A DNA stretch of 64,000 bases from Frateuria_A sp051900415 (GCF_051900415.1 NZ_JBHZGL010000004.1:186001-250000), one strand, 5' to 3'; positions 16,445 through 24,568 are shown, counted from the first letter of the stretch. The notes: generated by a model from the letters alone, not told the origin. Made by a program: numbers and translations.

Positions 16445-17762
16445 GGCGGGCATCCCTGCATCCGGGTCGCGCCCAAGGGCGCTCCTACAAAAGCAGACCC
16501 ACCCTTGTAGGAGCGCCCTTGGGCGTGACCGCCACCTGCCGGCAAACCGACTGGCTCGGCACGCGGGCTACGTCTGGCTGCTCCTGCTCCTGTTCACACT
16601 CACATTGCGCCCAGCGCACGCCGGCATCGCCAACGCCCCGGGCGCAAACCTCGAGATCTCGCTGATCACCTACGGCCCCGGCGACACCTACTGGGAACGC
16701 TTCGGGCACGACGCCATCGAGCTGCGCGACACGGTCAGCGGCGAGGCGTACAACTTCAATTACGGCGTGTTCGACTTCGACGAGAGCGGCTTCCTGCTCA
16801 ACTTCGCGCGCGGCCGCATGCACTACCTGATGGATGCCGCGCCCACCACGCTGGACGAGAACTGGTACATCCAGGCCGGCCGCTCGGTCACCCGCCAGCA
16901 ACTGGATCTCACGCCGGAACAGGCGTCCGCACTGCGCGATTTCCTGCTCTGGAACCTGCGCCCGGAAAACGCGCGCTACGACTACGACTACTACGTCGAC
17001 AACTGCACCACCCGCGTGCGCGACGCGCTGGACCGCGCGCTCGGGGGCGTGCTCAAGGCTCAGCTCACCGGCCGCCCCGGCGGCATGACCTACCGCCAGC
17101 AGACGGCCCGCCTGATGAGCGCGCAACCGTGGCTGATGCTGCTGCTCGACCTCGGCCTCGGACCGTACGCCGACCAGCCGCTCAACGCGTGGCAGGAAAG
17201 CTTCCTGCCGTCCGTGCTCTCGCAGCAGCTGGCCAGCGTGCGCCTCGCCGGCGCGCAGGGTGCGCGCCCGCTGGTGACCGCCACCGCATTGATTTCGCCC
17301 AATCGCCTGGACACGCCGCCGGCGACGGCGCCCGACCTGCGGCTTCCGCTCGCCCTGGCCGGCTTGGCGCTGGCCATCGTGCTGTTGCTCGCGCGCCGAT
17401 TCTGGCCCCCCGGCTTCAGCCTGCTCGGCACGCTCTACCTGCTGTTCGCCGGCGTGGCCGGCATCGGGCTGCTCTTCCTGTGGCTCCTGACCACGCATCA
17501 CGCGGCCTGGGCCAACGCCAACCTGCTGCTTTTCAACCCGCTCGCGCTGGCTTTGCTTCCATCGGCGTGGCGCGCCAGGCGCGGCCTGCCCGCCTCTCGC
17601 CTGGCCGATGCCGTGCTCGTGCTGCAGCTGCTCGCCCTGCTGGCCGCCGTGCTGCTGCACCTGCTCAGCGGCACCGTCCAGCAGAACCAACCCTGGCTGC
17701 TCTTCGCGATGCCGGCGTGGCTGGCGATGGCCTGGGGGCTCCGCGCGAGGCGCCCCTTGTAG
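16437..17762 (+). CDS. DUF4105 / Lnb N-terminal-domain membrane protein
   Basis: 441 aa if read from ATG 16437, which overlaps the corC stop. The first 45 residues are encoded largely by an inverted REP pair; no ATG, GTG or TTG lies between it and the signal segment (about 45-62, ending AHA|G), so the true start is uncertain. The periplasmic DUF4105 domain follows, with the conserved His91 in ERFGHDAIEL and Cys190 in VDNCTTRVRDAL, then four hydrophobic helices. DUF4105 is now named Lnb N-terminal periplasmic domain, after a lipoprotein N-acyltransferase of other phyla. It sits where lnt lies in E. coli, but the activity is not shown here. The TAG stop lies in a REP. Confidence 0.85.
   Translation: MPEAGIPASGSRPRALLQKQTHPCRSALGRDRHLPANRLARHAGYVWLLLLLFTLTLRPAHAGIANAPGANLEISLITYGPGDTYWERFGHDAIELRDTVSGEAYNFNYGVFDFDESGFLLNFARGRMHYLMDAAPTTLDENWYIQAGRSVTRQQLDLTPEQASALRDFLLWNLRPENARYDYDYYVDNCTTRVRDALDRALGGVLKAQLTGRPGGMTYRQQTARLMSAQPWLMLLLDLGLGPYADQPLNAWQESFLPSVLSQQLASVRLAGAQGARPLVTATALISPNRLDTPPATAPDLRLPLALAGLALAIVLLLARRFWPPGFSLLGTLYLLFAGVAGIGLLFLWLLTTHHAAWANANLLLFNPLALALLPSAWRARRGLPASRLADAVLVLQLLALLAAVLLHLLSGTVQQNQPWLLFAMPAWLAMAWGLRARRPL
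16464..16532. repeat. Inverted REP pair (family B) inside the 5' end of the DUF4105 frame
   Basis: Units 16464-16489 (inverse orientation) and 16506-16532 (forward) are tail-facing in the opposite order to the other BIMEs: the GTAG heads point inward. The pair is in frame and contributes residues about 10-32 of the annotated DUF4105 protein. Confidence 0.85.
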
Positions 17763-17785
17763 GAGCGCACCTGTGCGCGAACGCT
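17759..17785 (+). repeat. Single REP hairpin (family A) supplying the DUF4105 stop codon
   Basis: The GTAGG head overlaps the TAG stop at 17760-17762. The hairpin GCGCAC-CT-GTGCGC is intact; the tail reads GAACGC rather than GACCGC. No inverted partner is evident before corA. Confidence 0.8.
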
Positions 17786-17880
17786 ATCCGCACGCTGCTA
17801 AAGCCGCTCGCGCACGGATGTGATCCGCAGGCCCGTCCAGCGCAATTGCCTCGTGCCCGACCACCGCGCATGATGCGGCG

Positions 17881-18900
17881 ATGACCTCGCCCAGCTCGCC
17901 CGCACCCGCGTCGCTCCATGCCCACAACGGCATGGTGGTCAACTGCATCGCCTACCGCGGCGACGGCACCCGCCTCGGCGACGTCACGCTCGACGCGATC
18001 AGCGACGTGCTGCGGGAACCCGGCACCTTCGTCTGGGTCGGCCTGCACGAGCCCGATGCTCCTTTGCTGCTCAAGCTACAGGAGGAATTCGACCTCCACG
18101 ATCTCGCGGTCGAGGACGCGCACAAGGCGCACCAGCGCACGAAGCTGGAGGCCTACGGCGATTCGTTGTTCCTGGTGGTGCAGACGGCGCAGGTCGTCGA
18201 TGGCAACCTCGCCTTCGGCGAAACGCAGATCTTCTTCGGCGAGCGCTACCTGGTGACGGTCCGCCATGGCGCGTCGCTGTCCTACGCGCCGGCACGCCGC
18301 AGCTGCGAACAGGCGCGCGAGCTGATGCAGAACGGGCCCAGTTACGGCCTGTATGGCGTGCTGGACTTCATCGTGGACAACATGCTGCCGATCGTCCGCG
18401 ACTTCCGCGAGGAGCTGCACCGGCTCGAAGCGGACATCTTCGCCGAGACGTTCAAGCGCAGCACCGTGCGTCGCCTTTACGACATGCAGCGCGACCTGAC
18501 CACGCTGCGGCTGGCCGTCGCCCCCCTGCAGGACATCACCAACCAGCTCGTGCGCATGCACCCGCAGCTGATTCCCGACGACCTGCGCCCCTATTTCCGT
18601 GACGTCTACGACCACGTGACCCGCGTCAACGAGTCGATCAGCGCCATGCGCGAGATGCTGGCCGCCGCGATCAACGTGAACCTGTCACTGGTCACCTTCG
18701 GCCAGAACGAAGTGATGAAGCGCCTCGCCGGCTACGCCGCGCTGCTGGCCGCGCCCACCCTGATCACCAGTTGGTACGGCATGAACTTCACCCACATGCC
18801 CGAGCTGGACAAACCGTGGGCGTATCCGATGGTGATCGTGGTGGTGGCGGGTGTGGTGGGTGGGATCTATACCTGGTTGAAACGCGTCAAGTGGCTGTAA
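17881..18900 (+). CDS. corA: CorA family magnesium/cobalt transporter
   Basis: 339 aa. A large N-terminal cytosolic funnel domain with a long helix (about 190-290) is followed by two C-terminal membrane helices, the signature YGMNFTHMPEL (GMN loop plus acidic extension) between them, and the basic tail KRVKWL. CorA pentamers import Mg2+ and Co2+; the nearby CorC homologue is the classical efflux-side partner. ATG 17881 directly follows an 95-bp spacer with one REP. A family A BIME begins 8 bp after the stop, as often for genes ending without a strong terminator. Confidence 0.95.
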   Translation: MTSPSSPAPASLHAHNGMVVNCIAYRGDGTRLGDVTLDAISDVLREPGTFVWVGLHEPDAPLLLKLQEEFDLHDLAVEDAHKAHQRTKLEAYGDSLFLVVQTAQVVDGNLAFGETQIFFGERYLVTVRHGASLSYAPARRSCEQARELMQNGPSYGLYGVLDFIVDNMLPIVRDFREELHRLEADIFAETFKRSTVRRLYDMQRDLTTLRLAVAPLQDITNQLVRMHPQLIPDDLRPYFRDVYDHVTRVNESISAMREMLAAAINVNLSLVTFGQNEVMKRLAGYAALLAAPTLITSWYGMNFTHMPELDKPWAYPMVIVVVAGVVGGIYTWLKRVKWL

Positions 18901-18907
18901 GCCTTTT

Positions 18908-18984
18908 GTAGGAGCGCACCTGTGCGCGACCGCGCTGTGGCGGCTGACGGGAAGCCCTCGGTCGCGCACAGGTGCGCTCCTACA
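18908..18984. repeat. Inverted REP pair (BIME, family A) 5' of the RAYT gene
   Basis: Two near-perfect family A units, 18908-18934 and inverse 18960-18984, with a 25-bp spacer. These are the cleanest copies in the window and lie directly upstream of the RAYT transposase, as expected if that enzyme recognises this REP type. Confidence 0.9.
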
Positions 18985-19040
18985 GAAATAGCAGGCGTGA
19001 CCGATGGCAGTACCGGCGTTGCGCTACCAACCTTGGCGGC

Positions 19041-19499
19041 ATGCCGCACAGATCCGGACACAAAGCACTGCGCACAGGACGCGTGTCATTACCGTCGCAG
19101 GTGTACCTGCTTACTGTCGTCACGCAACGCTGGCGAAAATTATTTGCCGACGCCGCAATGGCAGCCGCCGCTTCCCGGTGCATGGTCCATCCCGATTGCT
19201 GGGGAGATGCCCAACTGCTTGCCTGGGTGCTGATGCCCGACCACTGGCACGGGTTGGTACAACTTGGGTACCGCGACGACTTGTCCCTGGTGATGAACCG
19301 GATGAAAGCGGTGGTGAGCAGAAAACTGGGGCTTGAACATGGCCCTGGCACGATATGGGCTCGCGGTTTCCATGACCGCGCGATGCGCCAGGAGGATGAT
19401 CTTCGCGCGGCAGCACGGTACATCGTCGCGAATCCAGTCCGCGCTGGAATGGTTTCGCACGCCTGTGACTACCCGTATTGGGATTGCGTCTGGCTATAG
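19041..19499 (+). CDS. REP-associated tyrosine transposase (RAYT)
   Basis: 152 aa Y1/HUH-type nuclease of the RAYT family (TnpA_REP), single-domain. The metal-binding HUH motif is His68-Trp69-His70 in MPDHWHGLVQLG and the likely catalytic Tyr127 is in AARYIVANPVRAG; SQVYLLTVVTQRW is the N-terminal family strand. RAYTs are domesticated relatives of IS200/IS605 transposases thought to cleave and spread REP hairpins with a GTAG head. Here it is flanked by family A REPs on both sides. Start chosen at ATG 19041; in-frame translation further upstream reads REP sequence. The reading frame is intact. Confidence 0.93.
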   Translation: MPHRSGHKALRTGRVSLPSQVYLLTVVTQRWRKLFADAAMAAAASRCMVHPDCWGDAQLLAWVLMPDHWHGLVQLGYRDDLSLVMNRMKAVVSRKLGLEHGPGTIWARGFHDRAMRQEDDLRAAARYIVANPVRAGMVSHACDYPYWDCVWL

Positions 19500-19522
19500 C
19501 GCATGGCAAGCCCATGCGCCGT

Positions 19523-19547
19523 GGTCGCGCACAGGTGCGCTCCTACA
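19523..19547 (-). repeat. REP hairpin (family A) 3' of the RAYT gene
   Basis: Inverse-orientation family A unit GGTCGCGCACAGGTGCGCTC then CTACA. Together with the BIME at 18908-18984 it frames the RAYT gene. Confidence 0.88.
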
Positions 19548-19571
19548 GGGTGGGTAGCACGTAGCGATTGG

Positions 19572-19600
19572 AAAAAAAGCGGCGGCCCTTCGGCCGCCGC
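19572..19600 (-). terminator. Rho-independent terminator of the S9 peptidase gene
   Basis: On the minus strand a 9-bp GC stem (GCGGCGGCC / GGCCGCCGC) with a short loop is followed by seven Ts (19578-19572). It lies 9 bp past the S9 peptidase stop. Confidence 0.85.
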
Positions 19601-19609
19601 TCCCAGGAC

Positions 19610-21721
19610 TCAGTGGCTGGCGGTATCGCCGCCATCCTTCGACGTCCACCGCTTCAACCACGCATTCACCGTCTCATGCCACATCACGCTGTTCTGCGGC
19701 TTGAGCACCCAGTGGTTCTCCTCCGGGAAGGTCAGGAACTCGCTCGGGATGCCCTGGCGCTGCAGCGCGGTGAAGGCGCCCAGGCCCTGGGTGATCGGGA
19801 TGCGGAAATCGTTTCCGCTGTGCACCACCAGCATCGGAACGCGCCAGTCCTTGACGTGGTTGATCGGGTTGAAGCGCTCGTAGTTCTCCGGGTGGTCGAA
19901 CTGCGTGCCGCCGTTCTCCTTCTCCTCGAACCACAGCTCCTCGGTGGCGTAGTACATCATCCGCGCGTCGAACACGCCGTCGTGATCGACCAGGCACTTC
20001 CACGGCTGGTTCCACACGCCGGCGATCCAGTAGACCATGTAGCCGCCGTAGCTGGCGCCCAGCGCGCAAGCGTTGTCGCCGTCGAGGAAGCTGTACTTGT
20101 CCAGCGCGGCCTTCCAGCCGGCCTTGAGGTCCTCCAGCGGCTTGCCGCCCCAGTCGCCCGAGATCGAGTCGGTGAACGCCTGGCCGTAACCGGTCGAACC
20201 GTGGAAGTTGACGGTCACCACCGCAAAGCCCTGCCCGGCGTACGTCTGCGGGTTCCAGCGATAGCTCCAGTCGTTGGTCATCGCGCCCTGCGGGCCACCG
20301 TGGATGATGAAAGCGACCGGGTACTTCTGCCCGCGCTTGTAACCCACCGGCTTGACCACGTAGCCCTGCACGGTTTCGTTGTTCCAGCCCTTGAAGGTGA
20401 AGAACTCGAAGTCGCCTGTCTTTGCGTTCTTCAGCCGCTCGGCGTTGTAGTGCGTCACCTGCTTGAGGCCGCGGCCGTTGGCGTCGGTCAGGTAGAGGTC
20501 GACCGGATGCTTGAGGTCGTCGCGCGCCAGCAACAGCTTGCCGTTCTGGAGCGAATAGCCGCCCACCGAGCCTTCGCCCACCAGCTTGGTTACCTTGCCG
20601 CTGGCCGCATCGATGGCGAACAGGGGGTGCTGGCCTTCGTCGTCGGCGCTGGCATAGAGCGTCCTGCCATCGTTGGCGATCGTGAGCGCACCGGCAGAAC
20701 GGTCCCACTGCGGGTCGACCTCGCGCGTGGTGCCGCTCTGGAGGTCCATCGCCATGATCGCGAAGCGGTCGGCCTCGAAGCCCGGCTCCTTCATGGCCAG
20801 GTAGTAAAGCGTCCTGCCGTCCGGCGAAGGCACGGGATTGGCATCCCACGCCTTGTTCGCCTCGGTCAGGTTCTGCGGTGCGGAAGAACCATCGGCCGGC
20901 ACGCGGTAGAGGTCGAAGTTGGTCGACCAGGGCTCACTGGTGCCGGCGATGCGCACGTCGAAGTAGACCGTGCGGCCATCCGGCGAGAAGGCAAACTCGC
21001 TCTCGTCGCCGAAAGGCTTGCTCGGGATGTCGCCGTCGATACCGCGGCTGAGCAGTGTCGGCTCGGCCGGTAACATGCCCTGGCCGTCGAAGTGGGCGAT
21101 GAACAGCTGGTTGCGGCGTCCGTTGGACCAGGTGTCCCAGTGGCGCACGAACAGCTTGTCGTAGACGGTGCCGGTCGCCTTGTTCTTCTCGCGGCCGTCG
21201 ATGCGCTCCTTGGTGCAGGCCAGGTCCGCGCAGTCGGTGTAGACCTCGTAGGAAAGCAGCACGCTCTTGCCATCGGGCGCAAGCTTGTAGCCACCCAGGT
21301 CCAGCGCGCCGTGACTGACCTGGACCGCGGCCTGGTGCCCGGCCAGGTCCAGCTTGTCGCCCGTGCCCAGGTCCACCCGCCACAGCTGCGAGATACCGTC
21401 GGCCGCGGCCATGTAATAGAGGCTGTGTCCGTCGGCCGCCCAGCGCGCCGAGCTGCCTTTGTCCACCACCTTGACCGGCTCGCCGCCCTTCTTCAGGTCC
21501 AGCACGTAGATCGCGTTGATGCCCTTGTTGGCGGCGTAGTCCGTACTGCGCACGCCGAAGGCGGCATAGCGGCCATCGGGTGAGAGCTGCGGGTCGCTGA
21601 CGCGATCCATCATCACCAGGTCGCGCACGTTGAACGGGTGCGGCGCGTGGGTTTCCAGGTCAACGGCCAGCGCCGGTGTGGCGAGCAGGCCCAGTGCAAG
21701 CGCGGCGAACAGCGGCTTCAT
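19610..21721 (-). CDS. S9 family peptidase (prolyl oligopeptidase type, secreted)
   Basis: 703 aa. Signal peptide MKPLFAALALGLLATPALA, then an N-terminal beta-propeller (WD40-like/TolB-like repeats such as DPQLSPDGRYAAF, FAFSPDGRTVYFD, NPVPSPDGRTLYY) and a C-terminal alpha/beta-hydrolase with Ser557 in GASYGGYMVYW and a late PEENHWVLKP carrying the catalytic His. It fits secreted dipeptidyl- or acylaminoacyl-peptidases that are numerous in Xanthomonadales. ATG 21721 has AAGGGAAACTCC upstream; the extension to 21889 is rejected. Substrate specificity cannot be read from sequence. Confidence 0.93.
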   Translation of the reverse strand: MKPLFAALALGLLATPALAVDLETHAPHPFNVRDLVMMDRVSDPQLSPDGRYAAFGVRSTDYAANKGINAIYVLDLKKGGEPVKVVDKGSSARWAADGHSLYYMAAADGISQLWRVDLGTGDKLDLAGHQAAVQVSHGALDLGGYKLAPDGKSVLLSYEVYTDCADLACTKERIDGREKNKATGTVYDKLFVRHWDTWSNGRRNQLFIAHFDGQGMLPAEPTLLSRGIDGDIPSKPFGDESEFAFSPDGRTVYFDVRIAGTSEPWSTNFDLYRVPADGSSAPQNLTEANKAWDANPVPSPDGRTLYYLAMKEPGFEADRFAIMAMDLQSGTTREVDPQWDRSAGALTIANDGRTLYASADDEGQHPLFAIDAASGKVTKLVGEGSVGGYSLQNGKLLLARDDLKHPVDLYLTDANGRGLKQVTHYNAERLKNAKTGDFEFFTFKGWNNETVQGYVVKPVGYKRGQKYPVAFIIHGGPQGAMTNDWSYRWNPQTYAGQGFAVVTVNFHGSTGYGQAFTDSISGDWGGKPLEDLKAGWKAALDKYSFLDGDNACALGASYGGYMVYWIAGVWNQPWKCLVDHDGVFDARMMYYATEELWFEEKENGGTQFDHPENYERFNPINHVKDWRVPMLVVHSGNDFRIPITQGLGAFTALQRQGIPSEFLTFPEENHWVLKPQNSVMWHETVNAWLKRWTSKDGGDTASH

Positions 21722-21845
21722 GGAGTTTCCCTTGGTTGAAGGCGAAACCCGCAACTTAAGCGGGCTGGCAAGTAGACGCAACCGATGCGCGGCTTCGCCA
21801 GTACCATTCACGCGCCCCAGCTCTCCAAAAGGCCCGCAAAGCACC

Positions 21846-23198
21846 ATGTCCTTACTCGACGCACGCGCACGCCGCTGGATGTGGCCCACCCTGCTTGTGG
21901 TGATAACCGCGCTCTCGCTGGGCGTGCGCCTGCACTACGTCATACACGCCCAGGTGCTTCAGCCGGTAGATGATCAACAACATGTGCGGGGGGACGGCGT
22001 GGAGTACTACGCCTACGCACGCAACCTTGTGCGCCACCATGTGTTTTCGATGGCGCCGGAAACCGGCACGCCCCCTCCTGCTGACAGCTACAGAGATCCT
22101 GGCTACCCGTTGTTTCTCGCCGCGTGGATGAAAGCGTGGCCCGACTGGACCCACTGGTATGCAGCCGTGCTTTTGAGCCAGGCGATACTGAGCGGGCTGG
22201 CCGTGCCATTGGGCATGTTCATGGCACGGCGCTGGATGCCGCTGTCATGGCTGGCCGCCGCGGGCTTCCTGATGGCGCTGTGGCCACATAGCGTTGCGAT
22301 CAACAGCTTCATCCTCAGCGAATCATGGGTCGGGTTTCTCGCGGTGGCTGGCCTCACATGGACCGGTTGGGGATTGGACAAGGGAAGCGCGGCACACGCC
22401 ATCGGTGGAACCGCCGTCCTGACGATGGCCGGACTGAGCAACGCGGTGCTGATCCCCCTGGTCCCCTTAGGGGCGTTCTGGCTGCTCGCCTGCCGCTTGA
22501 TCAATCGACGCACGGCGCTGGGGCTGCTCATCTTCCCTGTGTTGTTCTGTGCTGCCTGGCAGGTACGGGGAGCAATGTTGCCGCCTTCGCCTTCGTCGAG
22601 CGGCCGGGCGCTGATCAACCTCGATCAAGGGTCCTGGCCCAACTACCACGCGGCCTACCGGGGTACTTCCCGGCACGATCCAGGGGCGACCGAAGCGCTT
22701 GCGGCGATCGAGCGGGAAACCACCCTGCTGCGACGGGAGCCGCTAAAGGGGTTGCAGGCGATCCTTCACCGCCTTTCCGCAGACCCGCTTCACTATGCGG
22801 CCTGGTACGTGAGCAAGCCCATGCTCTTCTGGGGGTGGGATATCCGGATGGGACAGGGGGACGTCTATGTCTACCCCACACGCCACTCGCCCTTCAGGGA
22901 AAACAGCGCACTTCGTGCCTTGGCCGCCGTGTGCAAGGCCCTCAACCCGTTCCTGTTCGGTGCACTGGTCGTCGCCTGGATCGCCGCCGCCATGCGCCGA
23001 GGACAGGCGCCGCCGTCGCTGCAACTTGCCGGTGTGCTCACGATCTACGTGACCTTCGTTTACACGGTGCTGCAGGCGGAGCCCCGGTATTCGATTCCCT
23101 TTCGGCCGCTGGAGATCCTGCTTGCGCTCTGGGCCATCTGGCTGGTCTACGGAGTGGCGTCGCGGCACTGGGGCGCAAGCGGACGCGACCGTACGTGA
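21846..23198 (+). CDS. ArnT/PMT-like GT-C family membrane glycosyltransferase (GT39/GT83-like)
   Basis: 450 aa polytopic protein with about ten hydrophobic segments. Early motifs DGVEYYAYARNLV and SYRDPGYPLFLAAW are characteristic of ArnT/PMT-type GT-C enzymes, which use a polyprenyl-phosphate sugar on the periplasmic face. A near-C-terminal AEPRYSIPFRPLE is a typical GT39-like ending. ATG 21846 lies just after a divergent promoter region; the longer frame upstream is not needed. It ends 89 bp before the first pilin gene, so pilin or another envelope glycan is a possible acceptor, but that is inference from location. Confidence 0.75.
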   Translation: MSLLDARARRWMWPTLLVVITALSLGVRLHYVIHAQVLQPVDDQQHVRGDGVEYYAYARNLVRHHVFSMAPETGTPPPADSYRDPGYPLFLAAWMKAWPDWTHWYAAVLLSQAILSGLAVPLGMFMARRWMPLSWLAAAGFLMALWPHSVAINSFILSESWVGFLAVAGLTWTGWGLDKGSAAHAIGGTAVLTMAGLSNAVLIPLVPLGAFWLLACRLINRRTALGLLIFPVLFCAAWQVRGAMLPPSPSSSGRALINLDQGSWPNYHAAYRGTSRHDPGATEALAAIERETTLLRREPLKGLQAILHRLSADPLHYAAWYVSKPMLFWGWDIRMGQGDVYVYPTRHSPFRENSALRALAAVCKALNPFLFGALVVAWIAAAMRRGQAPPSLQLAGVLTIYVTFVYTVLQAEPRYSIPFRPLEILLALWAIWLVYGVASRHWGASGRDRT

Positions 23199-23243
23199 CA
23201 GCTATCACAACTCGCCCACGACCAACCGCCGCGCCGGCCCGAT

Positions 23244-23259
23244 TGGTATAAAACCTGCC
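23244..23259 (+). promoter_or_regulatory. Candidate sigma-54 promoter of the first pilin
   Basis: TGGTATAAAACCTGCC has GG and GC at the required -24/-12 spacing and fits the RpoN consensus at the TGG, A and TGC positions, though CAC is TAT. The -12 GC is 30 bp before the pilin ATG at 23288. Confidence 0.5.
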
Positions 23260-23287
23260 TCGCCCGGATGACCAACAGGGGACTTCC

Positions 23288-23731
23288 ATGCGAACGATTC
23301 GACGTGCCGGCGGCTTTACGCTGATCGAGTTGATGATCGTGATTGCGATCATCGCCATCCTGGCTGCCATCGCGATACCGGCCTATCAGGACTACACCAT
23401 TCGTGCCCAGGTGTCCGAAGGGCTGAGCCTGTCCACGGGTCCCAAGTCTGCCGTCTGGGATTTCATCTCCAATACCGGCCGGTTTCCGCGCAACAACGCC
23501 TCGGCCGGCCTGTCGAAGGCGACATCGATTATTGGGAGCTACGTGTCGAGCGTCGACGTGACCGACGGCAAGATCGGCGTGGCCTACCAAGGACCCAAGG
23601 CCAACATCCAGATCCACAGCGCCGCGCTGGTCCTGTCGCCAATCACCCATGGCGGCAGCATTGCGTGGACCTGCAGCGGGCCCGGGACGACCCTGCCTGG
23701 CAAATATCTGCCTTCGTCGTGCCGCCATTGA
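23288..23731 (+). CDS. Type IV pilin (class a), first of two
   Basis: 147 aa prepilin. Short leader ending MRTIRRAGG, cut before Phe10, then GFTLIELMIVIAIIAILAAI with Glu at +5, the helix that packs the pilus core. The C-terminal disulfide loop is CSGPGTTLPGKYLPSSC, and the C-terminus is CRH. The globular part is shorter than in the second pilin and differs in the middle (TGPKSAVWDF, DGKIGVAYQG), while the leader helix and loop are shared, so the two are paralogues. It lies between a GT-C enzyme and the second pilin. A weak hairpin follows. Confidence 0.92.
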   Translation: MRTIRRAGGFTLIELMIVIAIIAILAAIAIPAYQDYTIRAQVSEGLSLSTGPKSAVWDFISNTGRFPRNNASAGLSKATSIIGSYVSSVDVTDGKIGVAYQGPKANIQIHSAALVLSPITHGGSIAWTCSGPGTTLPGKYLPSSCRH

Positions 23732-23760
23732 CGGCCAGAGACGCACCTTTGACAAACTTT

Positions 23761-23780
23761 GGCACTAGGTGCCGCTTTTA
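23761..23780 (+). terminator. Weak terminator-like hairpin after the first pilin
   Basis: GGCACTAGGTGCC forms a 5-bp stem with a 3-base loop and is followed by GCTTTTA. It is short for an intrinsic terminator but correctly placed, 30 bp after the pilin stop. Confidence 0.35.
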
Positions 23781-23916
23781 GGCAGGCCCGCCAGATGCCA
23801 GCCCCGTCACGATTCTTCAACCGGGCGCTACAGCAAACACACGGGTTGTAGACATTCGTGACGACGTGCACAATCGCCCGGCCTGCAGCTATGCGGCAAT
23901 AAAGGAGCAGTGGGCG

Positions 23917-23932
23917 TGGCACGCAAACTGCT
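23917..23932 (+). promoter_or_regulatory. Sigma-54 promoter of the main pilin gene
   Basis: TGGCACGCAAACTGCT matches the RpoN consensus TGGCACG-N4-TTGCW at every key position except one T. The -12 GC is 131 bp before the pilin ATG at 24063. In Pseudomonas and Xanthomonas pilA is driven by RpoN with the PilSR activator; pilS/pilR are not in this window. Confidence 0.75.
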
Positions 23933-24062
23933 TCGTACACCGCGAGCTTCCTGGTCGTTCCTGACCGCGTACGTGGGGTCCGATTCCGCCTAGGGGGATC
24001 CGGGACCGGGGCTCAGGGGGCATCAAAAACGGTTAGCTAACCAGCAATAACGAGGAACCATC

Positions 24063-24545
24063 ATGAAGAAGAGCATCCAGAAGGGCTTCACCCTCATCGA
24101 ACTGATGATCGTGATCGCCATCATCGCCATCCTGGCGGCCATCGCGATCCCGGCCTACCAGGACTACGTGATCCGCACGCAGGTGTCCGAAGGCATGTCG
24201 CTGGCTGACGGCGCCAAGACCGCCGTGGCCGAGTTCTATACCAATACCGGTCGTCTGCCCAAGTCGAACTCCTCGGCGGGTCTGTCGAAGGCCGCCAGCA
24301 TCAACGGCCAGTACGTGAGCGGCGTCGGCGTCGGCACGACCGATGGCACCAGCGCCGCTGGCGGCGTTGCCGATGGCAAGATCGTCGCCTTCTACAACGG
24401 CGACAAGGCCAACAAGGCCATCAAGAACGCGGCTTCGACCCTGACCCTTTCCCCGGTCACCCACGCCGGCTCGGTGGAATGGCACTGCAAGGGCGACGGC
24501 ACCTACGTCAAGGACAAGTACCTGCCGGCCTCCTGCCGCCAGTAA
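24063..24545 (+). CDS. pilA: Major type IV pilin PilA (second of two)
   Basis: 160 aa prepilin: leader MKKSIQKG, cleavage before Phe9, then FTLIELMIVIAIIAILAAI with Glu+5. The variable middle region includes GVGVGTTDGTSAAGGVADG, richer in Gly/Thr/Ser than the first pilin, and the C-terminal disulfide loop is CKGDGTYVKDKYLPASC. The strong RBS (AACGAGGAACC), the near-perfect sigma-54 promoter and a strong terminator suggest this is the major subunit. Clear paralogue of the 23288 pilin. The pilB-C-D genes are 13 kb downstream, past a glycan locus. Confidence 0.93.
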   Translation: MKKSIQKGFTLIELMIVIAIIAILAAIAIPAYQDYVIRTQVSEGMSLADGAKTAVAEFYTNTGRLPKSNSSAGLSKAASINGQYVSGVGVGTTDGTSAAGGVADGKIVAFYNGDKANKAIKNAASTLTLSPVTHAGSVEWHCKGDGTYVKDKYLPASCRQ

Positions 24546-24568
24546 CTCCTCGACGCGTGTAATACCTG

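Larger units (their letters stand above)
23732..24062. other. Intergenic region between the two pilin genes
   Basis: 331 bp without a convincing gene. It holds a palindrome GGCACTAGGTGCC (23761-23773) after the first pilin and the sigma-54 sequence at 23917-23932, then a long leader of about 120 nt before the second pilin. The leader may hold regulatory RNA structure, but I see no named motif. Confidence 0.55.

Noticed and set aside
19004..19336. Plus-strand frame overlapping the start of the RAYT gene in another register
   Set aside because: It has no transposase motifs. The HUH motif and catalytic Tyr lie in the 19041-19499 frame.
18972..19499. RAYT gene as an IS200/IS605 insertion sequence
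   Set aside because: There is no tnpB and no IS200-type ends. The flanks are REPs, which is the RAYT pattern.
23758..23775. Palindromic TTTGGCACTAGGTGCCGC as a sigma-54 promoter
   Set aside because: The GG and GC elements are one base out of the required spacing. A better match is at 23917-23932.
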